64,000 nt of DNA from Lichenostomus cassidix (taxonomy: Eukaryota > Chordata > Aves > Passeriformes > Meliphagidae): assembly GCA_008360975.2 (NCBI GenBank), contig CM039193.1, positions 19,327,389-19,391,388 of the forward strand, written 5' to 3'. The translations under genes and the position numbers were made by a program. The notes beneath the pieces are model-generated. The model was given only the letters and a program-made list of their open reading frames with translations. It made no database searches and was not told where the DNA came from. Each line of letters begins with the position of its first letter. Within the stretch, counting starts at the first letter, position 1. Below are positions 37,419 through 50,900 of the stretch, piece after piece.

Positions 37419-38598
37419 GCTGAGCCTCCTTTGGCCTTTAGTCCTGAGTCCCCATCCTCACTTTGGACTGTGCAGAGTGCCAGTGCATCATCAGCGCTGC
37501 TGTTTGTCTGCACTCCTTAAACCTCGGGATCTGACCTTTATTAGGTAATATTGAAGTCTTTTGGTATGGCAAACAGATTTACACAGCTTTGAAATCTGAC
37601 CCTGCTATTTCAGAGAGAGTGCTTGCTGTTATTCAGCTTTCAAATGGAGTCAATAATGTTCCTTGAAAAAAGACTTTGAAGGTCAGACCTTGTCTTGTCG
37701 ATGCCATGTTAACCCCATTAGTTTCCGTAAAGTATACACTCATTTTAGCTGTAGTGCTCCTCTGATATTACTTTAAAATGATGAAGGGCATCTATTAAGC
37801 ATTAGAAATTCTAAAAATAAAATGCTGTCATTAAGAAAGAACTCCTTACATCTCACATGGACATATAGCAGTTGTTCTCGCTTCACAAGGCTTCCTTTGC
37901 AGTCACAAAAGACTTTTACTTGTTTGTTACATTTTTTGGGTCAGACCCAAATTCCTCTCCCAAAACTTACAGTTAATCTATAGTAAACGAATACCTCATA
38001 AACTATATGATCATTATGTAAATACATTATTACAGCCATTTGTCTCTTTTGTTTGTAAATTCCCCAAACTGTATGTCTGGATAACTGATGTTTATGGCCA
38101 GGCAGTTGATAGTACTGAGCCCCTGGCACAACACAGTGCTGAGCGTCACATATGAGCTGCTCTTCCCATGACAGGCAGGAAAGGACTTGATGCCTACTGA
38201 TCCTGCATCACCAAACACATTCCTTTAGGAATGAAGAGCTGGTGTTGATTGATTAATATGCTTCCCCCACCCTTGCCAGTATCACAGAACTGAGACCCTC
38301 AGGGCTGTGTTTCAGATGTGGCACAGACAGCTTCAGACTCCCACAGAAAGTTAATCACGCACTTGAACATACATATCTGGAGTAGGGTGAGTTTTGTACC
38401 ATATGGTCAGTTTTAAACCCAAAGTAATTGCTCAGTTTTCTAAGTATTTCACATGAGAATTGTGCTTGTGTGCTGCATTCATACTAGGTCAGCATGCTGC
38501 TTGTCTTGGAGCAGATTTTGGCTTACTTTGGTATAATCCTGGTAGTAGTGAAGAAATCTTCACAGCAGTTTCCTATTTCATATTTTTTAAGGGCAAGG

Positions 38599-38655
38599 TA
38601 CATATATATATATATATACACACACGCGCACACACACACATACATATTATATATC
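38599..38655 (+). repeat. Compound (TA)n(CA)n microsatellite
   Basis: About nine TA units run directly into about fourteen CA units with a cgcg interruption, then a degenerate tacatattatatat tail. Confidence 0.92.
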
Positions 38656-38664
38656 TCGGGATTA

Positions 38665-38705
38665 AAGAATCAGTCCTTAAAGATCATCAAGTCCAAGTTC
38701 CCTCT
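38665..38705 (-). repeat. Possible CR1 remnant (very diverged)
   Basis: The string agatcatcaagtccaa after a short aaagaatcagtcctt resembles the reverse complement of the CR1 3' tail. The match is only about 40 bp, so this is tentative. Confidence 0.3.
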
Positions 38706-40583
38706 CTCTCTGCAAGATTCAGGAAAGAGTCCATTTCCTGGAGGGCCAAAGGACCATGCTGCTGACGTGGTGATTGATTCTGTTCCCAGAGAGGAACCAG
38801 GGAGGTTTTCTAACCCCCTCTCGTTTGTTTTGACTGGCTGTTTGCTGCCACCTTGCTGAGATTTTCCTTTTGCTGCTTGAATCCACTCCAGACTTCAGAA
38901 CCTGAAAGCTGCCAAAGCTCAAGACAAGTAAGAGGGAACAAGTGTTGGTGCAGTGCAAAAGAAGGCAGCTTAGCAATGGGTGTTGAGGAGGGATGGTTTT
39001 GCTGTAGTAGCCCACGGCACTTGCAGTGTGTGGGTATGTGTTGCCTTAACTGTGCCTTCTCCCAAGGATGAAAAGCATGATGATTATCTGCTTTCATAAC
39101 CTGTCCCCTGTCTGCTGCTCCATCACTTCTAGTGGTACAGTGCAGGTTTGTTTGCCCCTGCCTCTCATGAGGCTGAGAAGGTAAAGTTTAACCTTTATTA
39201 ATCCAGCATCTTGGTCTAATTAAGAGAAGGTGCTCCGGGTGGGCTCCTGTAGAGCAGCTCAGGGGCCTGGCTGTGTGTGCAGCTGGTGGAGACTAAGGAG
39301 AAAGCTGTAACCTCAGACATGGATGTGCAGGCTGACCTCTGGTACAGGATTTAAGGTTGGTGTTCAGTACAGACATTACTCACAGCATGCAGGATGAATG
39401 TGTAAATGCAGCCAGTGCTGATGATCAGAATGTGTGTGACTGTTGGGTATGAAATGCCTTAAAAAAGGTGTAAAGGAACTTCCAGCTGTGTGCTGGGGAG
39501 CTGTGTGGTGAGACTGGAAAATGCCTTTCTCTTGTTTGCCCTCTTCTCTTTATTCCCTGGTAATAAGACTTGGTTGTTAGCTTCCAAACTGCTGAGCAAC
39601 TTTTAACTACTTGTGTGGACTAAAAAACCCACCTTCATCAGATGCTATCAGAATTAGTCTGTCAAGCAGGGTAGAGTTCAGTTATACAGCAGTGATAGCT
39701 GTTGCCACAGTTTATGTAATTGAAAATAAAATCTTTGTAAGCAGGAGTTTAGAAGTGGCAGAATTGCTCCACAAGTTTGTGTGGTGCTGTGGGAATGTTG
39801 GCTGGCTCCATGTAAATACTTGGCATATATACAGATGGAAATTTCTACATGTCCCTTTAAAGTGTGGTGCTGCAGAGCCCTAGGGCTTTGGTCACTGGAG
39901 GTCAAGCCACACTTCGAGGTGCCCCGGAGAAACAGGGAGCCTTTGCTTGGGGAACTGAGCTGAGCCCCGGGGCTGAGAAAATCCTCAAAGTAGTGTGAAG
40001 TAGGGCCTGGTTTGCAAAGCAAACACAGCACAGCAAATGCATTTGTGACTGTAGCTTGATAACAAGGACATGTAAACAGGCTGCACCTGGCTTCCTGCTT
40101 ACCTGCAACACTTGCCTGCGTTTTTCTTCCATAACTGCCAGTTATGCAAATTGATTAATTTGACAAATTTCTGCTTTTCTGTAGCAAGTCATGTTCAGAA
40201 CAAGAAAGGGCGTTAATCCAGTATGAGGTTAAAGTTGCTTGTCAAGTGTTGTGCTTGTAAAGAAGATTAATAAACTCTTTTCAGCATGGAAATGTATGCC
40301 TTGGACATCACCTACAAAATGAAAGGAGTGCCAAATTCTACATGATGTTTCAAATAATCTGATATTTGAGGTTATTTGTAAGGTTCCGTTCCCTGGAGTC
40401 ATGTTGCTGTCCAAAGTCATCACCTTTCATTTAAAAGGTGGGGTTTTTTTTTTAAATAATAGGAGTCTCACAGTTTTCCTCGATGAGAAAAACTATATCT
40501 CAAGTGTTTAAAACCAAACCAAACCCACCTGCCCTGTAAGGAGAGAGCAAATTAAAAGCTATTCATTAGATTTTAGTGTTCAG
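38706..40583 (+). other. Intronic noncoding DNA
   Basis: No exon recognised. An EGF-like start caggatgaatgt near 39391 was examined and rejected as coding. Confidence 0.55.
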
Positions 40584-40810
40584 ATGAGATGTTAGAAAGA
40601 AATTTGATACTCAGAGGGTGAGGAGGCCCTGGCACAGGGTGCCCAGAGAAGCTGTGGCTGCCCCTGGATCCCTGGAAGTGTCCAAGGCCAGGTTGGATGG
40701 GGCTTGGAGCAATCTGGGATAGTGGAAGGTGTCCCTGCCATGGCAGGGGGTGGAATGAGATAAGCCTTAAGGTCCCTTCCAACCTTACCCATTTTGGGAT
40801 TTTGTGATTC
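40584..40810 (+). repeat. CR1 LINE fragment (5'-truncated)
   Basis: Begins in a degraded ttagaaagaaatttgatactc region corresponding to CR1 ttaggaagaaattcttc. It then runs gaggccctggcacagg through cccttccaaccttacccattttg to the tail gattttgtgattc. Confidence 0.93.
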
Positions 40811-43800
40811 AGGTTTCTGCTCCTCAGCTGTTGCAGTCCTTCCCCTCAGGCAGGGTGGGGAGGTGGCCCAGAGCCTGGGAGCACCATTCCCACCAGTTCT
40901 CCTTGGGTGCACCTGGAACACATGAGCAGAAGGTCACTGCAACAAGGAAGAACCAAAGAGAAACCAGACAGCTTGAGGGGATGAGAGCCAAATCAAGGCA
41001 TTTCTCTTGCTGAGACCCACAGAAATCACTACAGAGGGAAAAGGAAGCCTTGCTGGAATTTTCCACAGGAGGAGAGAGATGAGTGGACAGGTATGTCCTG
41101 CTCTGTCAAAAGCGATGAGCTTTTAGAGGAGTGTGTGATGGGGTGGGCTTGGTTTTTTTTGTCAGTTTTACTTTCGGCCTGGAGGTGGCTAAATAGGAAT
41201 GGTTTAAAATAGTCCCAGAGTTGCCATAGATACTTGTCTAAATTGAAAATAGAGGTCTGGCCCAAGCTTGGAGTGTGTCCACCAAAGTCAGCCTTGGAGC
41301 TGGGTGCTAGAAGCCCAGTGGGCTAGAGGAGCCCCGCAAAGATGGGGTGCCACAGGGATTCAGCCTAGGATGTGCAAATGCGGATGTGTTAGACATCAAC
41401 AGGCAGCTCCAGCAAGGCTTTGCTTGGGCCTGGAGACTTGGAAGGGAAAAATCATTCATGCTTCAAACACTTTCCTCCTTTTTTTGCCCCAGGAGGTCTG
41501 TAGAGCTGGAAAAAATGCCATGGAATGCTGCTTTCCTGGCACTGGGTTTGGTTTTTATTTGTGAAATGTTACTGTGCAAGGAACCAGCAGCAAATTTAAA
41601 GTAGTTCAGCTGGATAAAAGCACCCTATTAAGGTAAATTTGGTTTATTTGTCCCAGGAATGTGTAGCAAATGTGTGTCTAATTACAGATAAGGCAACTGA
41701 GCCTTTCATCTTCTTTTAGTAAAAAAACCCCAAAAAAACTCTGCAAATAATGTGGAAAACGTTTTGGTGAAATGAATGAAGGTATTTTCAAGGATTTGGT
41801 TATCACAAATGAGAGCCCACTTGAGGGAACTGGGAATGTTTCTCCCTATCCTCCGGCTTTGTGGGTGGCTTTGATGTTTTGGGACAATTGCAACTGACTC
41901 TGGAAATGCCTCACTTGGAGATAACAATCTGTCATTCTGCCTTTGGAGATGTCCGGTGTCATCTGTCAGGTTTGGGATGGGGAGGGCAGATCCGCAGTGC
42001 TCCCGTGAGGACAATGGAGATGCAGGAGTCTGACTGAAAAGTGCATAGTTAGCAATATGCCATGTTTCCTCTCCAATTTCTTGCTCTGTAGGTGGTAGAG
42101 AATTAGTGCTTAATTACTTGAAGGCTGTGGACAGCAACCAGCCTCCTTAAACTGTTTACAATTCTGGATAAGGCTGGGTCTGGATATTCTTTGAGGTTCA
42201 GTCCTTCTCAAAATCTATGGAAGATTTTATAGTGCTTGTTTATCTTTTATACCATACAGTGGGATAAATGTTTGTTCCCAAAGAGCTTTTATCTATTATA
42301 AAACCCAAAACCCTATTCATCCACATATACATCCCATTATATATGAAAAATCCCATTCATGCAATTCAGCTTCCCAGCCTGTGAAAAGGCCCAATCAAGA
42401 GGCTTGTGCAACTGGGGGAGTTCAGACTGAGCAGAAAATCAGATCCAAAGTGGAGCTGGAGTTCTAGACTCACTTGGATACAAGGAATTATATCTAGCAA
42501 ATATCACTTGAATAAAACATTATTTTCCCATTATAAAACATAATGTTTCTCTGATAATGGTTCCTGTTTTGAGTAATCCTCATTTCCTGCATCTTTTTGG
42601 TGACTCATCACAGCAGAGTTCTCATCCATTCTGCTTTGCAGATGCTCTCAAGCTGTGTATTCCCCATCTAACTCAGCTCCAGTATATCAGCATCTCCTCC
42701 CGTTGCTGTTGAGCTGTGGGAATGTTTGCCTGTAGAGGACTTCAGCCTCCTTCTGCCTAAAAATGACTGGTGCTCCTGGCTGCCCTTTTAAATTTAGCTC
42801 GATTTTAAAGAAAGTTTTTGGTTAAAAATTCACATTTCATATTTTAAGATTGTCTCAAGTCTTGAATCTGGAACTGAGAAGCCCAGATTGCAGAAATGTG
42901 TGCCTCTCTGTATATCTGTGATGGGAACAAATCCTTCTTCCTTTCAGATTTTCAGTGAGTGGCTGCCTGTATAAAACATTCCCATTGTGATGAGTGCCTT
43001 CTACAGCTTTAATTAAACTTCAAGGGGTTAGGAGTGATGAGGTGCAAGGGTCTAAATGGAGACTGTGCCTCAGCTGTAACCTTTGTAACAAGGACTGAGC
43101 TTCTGCTACTGAGGTTTATAGGTAGGTGTAATGTTTTAAGAAGGCTAATGGTGGGTGGTGAATTAAGCTACAGAGCCACAGGATTCAAAGAAATGCTTGT
43201 TGGATCTATGGCTTAGAGACCTGCAATGCTCTGAGGTGCCGTAAGCCTCACTGCAGAACGTTCCCTCAGAGCTGGGGTAGAGCTGTGGGCAGGGCAGAGT
43301 GACATTTGTGTTGCCAGGGGGAGATATTTGTCAGCTCTGGGGGTACGGCAGAAACTTTCCTGACTCTCTTTGCAATTTGGGCTCAAGGAGTGGAGGGTGC
43401 AGGTGCTACCAGGGTGTAATTCCCTTTAGAATTACCTGGCTGTAAATAGGCTTTTAAGACGACTTACCTCTGCTTTTCATTTAAGGCTACAATGAATTGT
43501 TGACCCTGAAGAAACACTAAAATTTTTGGCCAGGAGCCCTGTGGGTGCTGGGATGTATGCAAGGAGGCCTCTTGCACAGTTGAGCTTTTCCTTCTCCTCT
43601 CAGTATTCCCTCTCGTTTGCCGCTCTGTGTTAGGTTAGGTTTGGGCTGAAGGTTCATTCTCCAACTCCTGGGTAATGTTGAGCCATGCAGGGGAGCTTTG
43701 TTTTCCTTTTTGGAGTCAACCTCATCCTCCTGTGAACCTGATGTTTAATAAAGGCTGCATTGCAGTGAATACAAAATTGGTTCTGCTTGTCTGGGGCTGT

Positions 43801-44668
43801 CATTTTTCCAGCTGTGCCCATGGAATTAGCACTGCCATTGCTCTCCTTGGAGCTGCCCTCTTGTCACTTGTACCACAAGATGTACATGGGACTCATGATG
43901 GCAGATCCTCTTTACTTTTAATTGACTTCTTCCCTTCGTATTTCTGGCAGTTATTTAAGCTTCTTAGGTCATATTTGGGTAAAGGTTTTCTTTCCGTACT
44001 GAAAACAGTTTCTAGTATTAAAAGTTGCACATGGATGAGAGTTTTCACTGAATGAGTGATGACGGAGAGGGGAGTTTTGGGACAGTGCCACGCTTCATAT
44101 AGTTCTTTAGATAGATCTGTCATGAGGTGGTTACCTCAGCTGTCAGTCTGTTAGGATTACATAACATTTTAAAATTATCTCCTTTCCTATGGCCAAAAAA
44201 TGATTCAGTCCTCTTGCATATTGTATTACCTCGAGCTCTTGGTATTTATTACATATGCAATCAAGCAAAAAAGAGTCTGAGGCTTGCAAATATTTATTTA
44301 GTAGCATTTAATAGCTCTCTGTTTGCTAGTAATTTGCTTCATCAGAATAAGGAATTTATTTTTGAATTGTCTTTTAATGAGCAGATAAGCAGGTTTCTCT
44401 ATCACTCTAAAACTGTGGGTTGTCACTTCAGGGCTTTGTTTTTACAAACGGAAGTTGTTATCTCTTGGATAGCTATCAGCCTGCTGTGGTAGTTTCCATT
44501 GGTTTTAATGGAGCTTGAGTTTAAATACCCCTGCTAAAAGAAGGATAAGAAGCTTTCTCTTTAGAGATATTTCTTTTACTGTGTATTTGGTACTTGATGT
44601 AATTTGTGCAGCCTGAAGGAACCACTAAATGATTTTCAGTTCTATGAATAGTGACTTTTTATTTGGGT
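40811..44668 (+). other. Intronic noncoding DNA
   Basis: No gene, RNA or recognisable repeat seen in this stretch on either strand. Confidence 0.5.
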
Positions 44669-44947
44669 AGATTGTGATAGGACAAGGGGGAATGGTTTTA
44701 AAGTAAAAGAGAGCAGGTTTAGATTAGATATTAGGAAGAAATTCTTCCCTGTGAGGGTGGTGAGGCCCTGGCACAGGTTGCCCAGAGAAGCTGTGGCTGC
44801 CCCTGGATCCCTGGAAGTGCCAAGACCAGGTTGGATAGGGCTTGGAGCATCCTGGGACAGTGGGAGGTGTCCCTGGGCATGACAGGGGTGGAACAGGATG
44901 GTCTTGAAGGTTCTTTCCAACCCAGCCCATTCCGGGATTCTGTGATA
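44669..44947 (+). repeat. CR1 LINE fragment (longer copy)
   Basis: Starts at gtgataggacaagggggaatgg, followed by gattagatattaggaagaaattcttccc, the gaggccctggcacagg core and the tail ccattccgggattctgtgat. About 280 bp of the 3' end, well preserved. Confidence 0.94.
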
Positions 44948-45741
44948 TGTTATTTTTTGTCATTGTTTTTGCCATTTTCAGGAACAGTAATGTAGACTGT
45001 TCAAAATTGAAGAATATCTTTACTTTTGAAGGAATTATATTTGTTGTAATGGCTTTTAAATTTGGCCTCACTGGTCTTGTACTTGGAACTCGAGCAGCAG
45101 ATCTGGGTCTGAGAAAGCCTTTGCCCAGCAGAGCTCCAGTGCTGTAGGTCTTGCAGTGTCACCAGTGACACATCACCATGCTGTGATCAAAAAAACCCTT
45201 TGAAGGTGTCTTGAGAGAAATATGAAATAAGTAAATACGGTGCTGCTTGGCTAAGGGATGCAGAAGTTTTGTGGCTGCACCACATCTGTAAGGAGGGGTT
45301 TAGGCAGGGTTGGTTCCACTGGTGTGTAAGGGTGACTCTGCCCTGGGTTTTTATGAGCTGAGAGAGGTTTGGTACAAAATCCCACCACTGTGAGGAGAGA
45401 AGGGGATGGCTCATGACATTGCAATACCTGGTTTTGGAAGGGTCAAGGCAGACAGAGGTGTTTTCATGTGATAAGGATTTATATGACTGAAGCAGAGGAT
45501 GAGCAACATGGTGTGTCTGTGTGGGAAATAAAAGTGGTTTCATTAAGTGATGAACTAGATGGGATTTGACTTAGTGCTGCTGAAACTTTGCATATGTGCA
45601 GCTGATGTTCTCTGAAAAGAAGGAAGGGAACTGAGCAGAATTTCAAGAGGTGAATTTGGCACCTGGGCTCTCAGTCCCTCTCCAAGCAGAACCTCAGTGC
45701 TGGATATTACAGGTTCTACAGCAGATCAGAGAGTATCTCCT

Positions 45742-45985
45742 CCATTCTGGAGGAAACAACCTCAAGTTGCGCCAGGGGAGGTTTAGGTTTGATCTTAGGA
45801 AAAATTTCTTCATGGAAAGAGTTGTCATGCATTGGAATAGGCTGCCCAGGGCAGTGGTGGAGTCACCGTCCGTGAAAGTGTTCCAAAACACATGTGGATA
45901 TGGCACTTGGGGAATGGTTTAGTGGTGAACAGGGTGGTGCTGGGTTGATGGCTGGACTTTTCCAGTCTTAGTGATTCTATGATTC
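45742..45985 (+). repeat. CR1 LINE fragment of a second subfamily
   Basis: Carries the alternative CR1 3' body: gccaggggaggtttaggtt, aatttcttcatggaaagag, attggaataggctgcccagg, gtggtggagtcaccgtcc and the tail gtgattctatgattc. This differs from the gaggccctggcacagg type at 44.7 kb. Confidence 0.92.
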
Positions 45986-46221
45986 CTTTGTCAGAGCCTG
46001 GAAGCTGCTCTGTGGAATGGGAGTTCAAAGCCAGGCAAAGCTGGTTTTCGTCCTCCAGGCTGTGAATTGAAAACAGTGTATGAAACTGGAGGTTGTTGTA
46101 GAGACAGTGTGTAGTTCTGTGGGGCATTTCTCTTTTACATGAGATGTGGAAGGGAAAAAGCCAAAAGGCTGATCCAGTGGGGTCCCCCAACAGCTTTTAT
46201 GGTTTGGGTTTTTGTGGTGGA

Positions 46222-46291
46222 ATTTTTTGTTTGTTTTTGTTTTGTTTTGGTTGGTTGGTTGGTTTTTTGGTTTTTTATATTTTTTCTTTTT
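46222..46291 (+). repeat. T-rich low-complexity (TTTTG)n/(GGTT)n tract
   Basis: An irregular run of ttttg units, four ggtt units and then T-rich sequence. It could be a degraded microsatellite or the reverse complement of an A-rich retroposon tail. Confidence 0.75.
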
Positions 46292-47882
46292 CTAATCAGA
46301 AATTTAAAATGACAAGTCCCTGCTGCAAAGCCTGTAGATGACATGTAGGTTGAGGGAGCAGGGAGGCCTGCACAGGGCTGTGTGAATTGCCTGCACTTTA
46401 GCATGCTCAAATGAAAGGTCACTCACCCAGGCTCTTCCGCCAGGAAGGAAAAGGAAAAGCTAATTCTCTCTTCTTCCAGTCTGGGAAAGCCAACAGCATT
46501 TCATCACACAGGGCTTAAAGCTGCCATGAGGCTGATGGAACAGAGAAGGGGGTGATGGAAGGTGTACTTGGCACCCCTAATTCAGCTGTCATTGCAATTT
46601 TAAGGCTGCTTGTCTTGGTTTGAAAGATTCCCCAGCCTCCAACACTGCTCTTGCTACAAACAATTAATGTATACAAAGTTACTTACCTCTGGGTCCTGGG
46701 TTATGATAAACAGCATCAATCCCTACAGGTAAAAAGCCCATTTCTGTCATTTGCAGTTTGTGAAGTCCTGTGGAAAATAGGAGAAGAAAATGAATACTGG
46801 GTTAAGGAGATAGAAGTGGGCAAGTAATTGCAGCTTCTTCTCTGTTTTACAAACACAGGCATATTTGGCAGGGTAAATTCTTAGATATTTTTTAAGAGAC
46901 ACATTCATTTTTGGTGAATGTCCATTTTAAAGGAACTCTTAAGAAACGTAGTAGTACATCTAGTTCTTATTTTTTGTTGGCTTCTTGACATTAGTTTTTT
47001 TTTGACCCGTTTCCCTCAGTTTACTCCATTAATAATTTATTTACAACTGGATGCCTTGGGAATGTCATTCAAAAGCCATGTGCTATGAGACAAGGCAGAT
47101 TTTCATTTTTCACACTGTCAGATAAAGCTGTAGAAAGCAGATCAAACTGGACACATAGCTGTGTGTTGTTTTCCTCCTCTGCTGAAATCAACTTGTAGCT
47201 GTGTGGAGGTAAATCCTACCCAGGAGTGCCCATGCCTGTGAGCTGGAGCTGGCTGAGCCAGGTGTCAGGGAGAGGTGAGAGTGCTGATGCACTTGGGTGA
47301 ATCAGGCACACAGTCTGCACGAGCTCCTCCTTGGTGTCAGCGGCTGGGATGGCTGGAGAAGGAGAACTGCAGCCTGGAGAGGCTGATCTGCTGTCTGCCT
47401 CCCAGCTGAAGGAGGAGTGTGGCTGCTGCAGAGCCCTGGAGTGCCCCGCAGCCCTGGCCAGGCTGAGCCCTGCCCCTGGGACAGCACTGGGGGTCCTGGC
47501 GCACAGGAACCATTCCATGCTGGAGGGTCATCCCAGGACCTGGGTGTGTCTGTCCATGCAGCTCCAGGGAATTTGCTGGCACCTCCTGAGCAGAACCATG
47601 CCTGCAGCCTCCCCTCCCTTTGGCTTGGCAGCCAATGGACTTGGCACGGGCAGAGGGTTTTGGCACACGAGGGTTGGCAGCCGTCGCTCCAGAGAGTGAC
47701 GTGGAGCAGGAACTCCATGGAGATGTTTTGCCTTGCTGGCTGCAGGAGCCTGTCCCTCCCTGCTGCTGTCAGGAGCCCAGGGGACATCAGCTCCACCACA
47801 TTTTTGTCTTTTGCCATCATCCGTACACCCTAGATTCCTCAAATCCTGCCAGTTACAAAGAGAAAATGAATGTGGTTTCAGG

Positions 47883-47945
47883 GTAGTGGTTGGTGTTGAT
47901 GATCTTAAAGGTCTCATCCAACCTAAATGATTCTATGATTCTGTA
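47883..47945 (+). repeat. CR1 LINE 3' tail fragment
   Basis: The sequence ttgatgatcttaaaggtctc followed by atccaacctaaatgattctatgattctg is the terminal CR1 tail. Only about 60 bp are present. Confidence 0.82.
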
Positions 47946-50900
47946 AAACATGAAAAATTATATAATCTTTTTCTTATATGGGAGAAGAAAGATTGGAAGG
48001 GGGGATTTGTATTGCATCAGCTCTGGTAAGTGAAGATTATCACTGTTAAGAGATAAAATAGTTTAAAATATAAAAATACTGCATGTTGGCTTGAGTCCTA
48101 CTTAAAAAAAAAAAAAAGGCATTCTGTAAAGATGATGTGTGACAAATGTGTACCCATTTGTTTATCTGAGGTGAAAAAGGAGGGAAAAAGTTGTGTGAGA
48201 TCTGTCTGACATGAAGATGACCTGAGCTGTGCTGTACATATCTTTGGAGTTTGGTATGATACCTCTTGCTAGCAGCCAAAACAGTTCTTAAGGCATTGAG
48301 GAGATTTTCAAGATATACATAAAGAGAGATTATTGTGAGCTACACTGCTGGGGTTTAAATTATGGCCATGTTGAAGGGAAAGCATCCTCAGCTTGAAGCC
48401 ATTCTAATTGGTGTCAAGTCAGTCTGTCCTCAGAATTTAAAGTCATAAAATTGTTGCTAAAAAAATGGATGCATTGCAGTGGGGGGAGGAATTGGGACAT
48501 GCTGGGCATTTGTGGAGGTGTGACTGGAGTTACACCTAAAATCAGCAATTTAAAAAATTATTCTTGATTATAGCTTTGTAACATGTCAGATCCCTTGCAT
48601 TCCTCCAGCAGGGCTGGTGTTGGATGGCTCTGGCTACACCTAAGTTCAGTTTGTAACTTGTTTCAGTGCACCAAACTGGACTGTGAGAATGCTACATCAA
48701 GAGTTAAAAATGTCGAGTCTTTTTTAGCAAATATCACTGGATGTCAAACAAACATATCAAATTTAGTTGACTTTTTAAACATATTAAGTGTTTTGGAGCT
48801 GTTCCATGAAAGTCTTACCTGTCCATGGTGTTTCTGTTTGAGTTGGATCTACACAATGCTGGCAGAGAACTGGGCAATTTGGGCTTTTGGGTGATTTTGT
48901 CTGAAGCCAATTGCTGACTCCTGGGAAGCAATGTAACTTTGTGTTTAAATGCCAGTGTATTTTCCTCATTTGCAGGTGGTTTTTATGTACCAGCTCTACT
49001 GTACGGAGGTTTGCAAAAAATAAACCCCTTTTTTATCACCAATTCTCAGTGACAACTGATGTCATTAAACCTGTTTGTGTCATTGATGTAAATTGACCTA
49101 AGCCTTGGAAAGCTGGAAGTGGCTAAGCAGTTTTCCCACTCCTAGGTAAATAAACAACTATAACATGGGAATGTTTGTAGAGATAATAGGATGTGGAAAG
49201 CAGAATTGTATTTAAGAGGCTTCTTTTCACTCCGTAAATATTACTTCCTAAGGAAATAACTTTGCTCCATGAAACAAATGCATGGAGTTGTGCTAATCAT
49301 GACTTTAACAGATGATGGTGAGGAAAAGTAATTAGCCTTCAATCAGAAATGGTTATGCTACGCCAGGCGGTGACGCTTTATTCTGCACACACTGTAAATG
49401 TAAGTAATTTTAATATTGTTGGGAATTCATGAAGCTCTTAACTCAGGTTTCCATGTTCTCTTGGGTTTCTGAAATATTATTCATTGGGTTGTAGTGCCAG
49501 TCAGTTCGTATACTGACACTGGAAATTAAAAGTCATCAAGAAGTCAATGAGCCGCTGCACAGGAATGAAATCTGTTCCAATTGTATGGTTTCAATGCAAG
49601 TGTCATGTTACTTTGATTTCATCCCTTGGCTCCAGGTGGCTGCACACAGCAATTGTGCAGTGGGGTGGTGCAGCACAGACACAGCACAGGCTGGTGCTGC
49701 CAACAGGATAATAGATCTGCCCTCCAACAGGAAAATGGATCTGCTCCTCAGCCCACAGTACCTGGGGAACATGAGCTCAGGGTTAATGGCACTTGGGAGG
49801 GCACTTGGAACACAATGAGCATGAAATCAGAACAGCCAGAGGTCCTGGCTGAAATCAGAACCTCTGCCGAGCCAGCGAGTGAGTGTGCACAGAGGTTTAG
49901 GGCTGATAAAGGCCTGGGGGAACATGCAGACTGGATGAGAAATGTAGCATCAGCAGTGGTGGCCTTGCTGGATGGTTGTTTTGTGTCCTGCCTTGGAGGG
50001 AAATGGATTGGTTTGGGTTTTCTTGTTGGCAATTTTCCAAAGAGATGCAGGAAAAGAGATAGCATTTGGGAAAAAAGGGTCAAGAAAAATAGGAATAGTG
50101 TGTGCAGGTAGGAAAGGGAGAAGACTAAGGGACTTTTGAGAGGAAAAGCAGCAGTGAAATGGAGGAAACTTTGAGGGTAAGAGCTCCAGGACTCCAGCTG
50201 GACACAGATGACATTGCCTGGTGTTGTAAAGGTCTGTGGCTGCTGTGGTTACTCCTGTCTGTCCCGTCAGCTAGGTCACTGCTATTTTATCACTGTGGGG
50301 CTGTGCCCATGGCCCCTGGTCATGGCTGTGTGACAGCGCTGCCTCTGCCCCTGCAATCCGCCTCAGACAAGAAGATTGAACAGAGAGGTCCTAACCTGGA
50401 ACATGTGGATGGCACTTTTCTGTTATTGAAAAACTGAATATTCATATTTTTTATGAAAGCTTTTGTAACAAATTGCCTAGAAAGCTTGTGATCCCAAGAG
50501 GGTTTATACTGTCTTTTGCCAGATAGCCGATCTTTCATTATAATGTGGTTGCAGTGCATTTTACTTGCATTTATAAACAAACAACTCCTCCCTAAAAGTA
50601 GCCTTGCCAATACACTCTGTTGGTGGTCCTAACCCTTGCTGAAGGGAGTGCAGCTCAGAGCGGGTCTTGTCCCAGCAGCTTTGGAGCTGCCCCTGGCATG
50701 GCAACTTCAATCTTTAGCTGTGCAGCTGTTAGAGAAAAGCCTTCTCCCATGACCTTGTGCTGAACATCAGAGCCACAGGGACAGTTAGACCTCAGAAAAC
50801 TTTATCTCATCTCTGGGAAAGACTGGAAAATCCTTCAAATCAAAATACATCTTAGATACTTGCAGCTTGGGCTGATTGGGTCAGTGGCCTTCCAGAACAT

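Larger units (their letters stand above)
30038..38598 (+). other. Intronic noncoding DNA
   Basis: No exon recognised. Contains a poly-T run near 30.51 kb, a (TA)n microsatellite at 33.3 kb, a GC-rich interval near 33.9-34.3 kb and a small 15-bp tandem duplication at 37.39 kb. Confidence 0.55.

Noticed and set aside
39391..39452. Caggatgaatgt start resembling an EGF-like D-E-C motif with later cysteines
   Set aside because: Cysteine spacing does not fit an EGF domain, a stop follows about 20 codons later, and there is no good splice acceptor and donor pair.
46612..46640. Tgtcttggtttgaaag, another LTR-like start
   Set aside because: Too short and unsupported by any further LTR structure.
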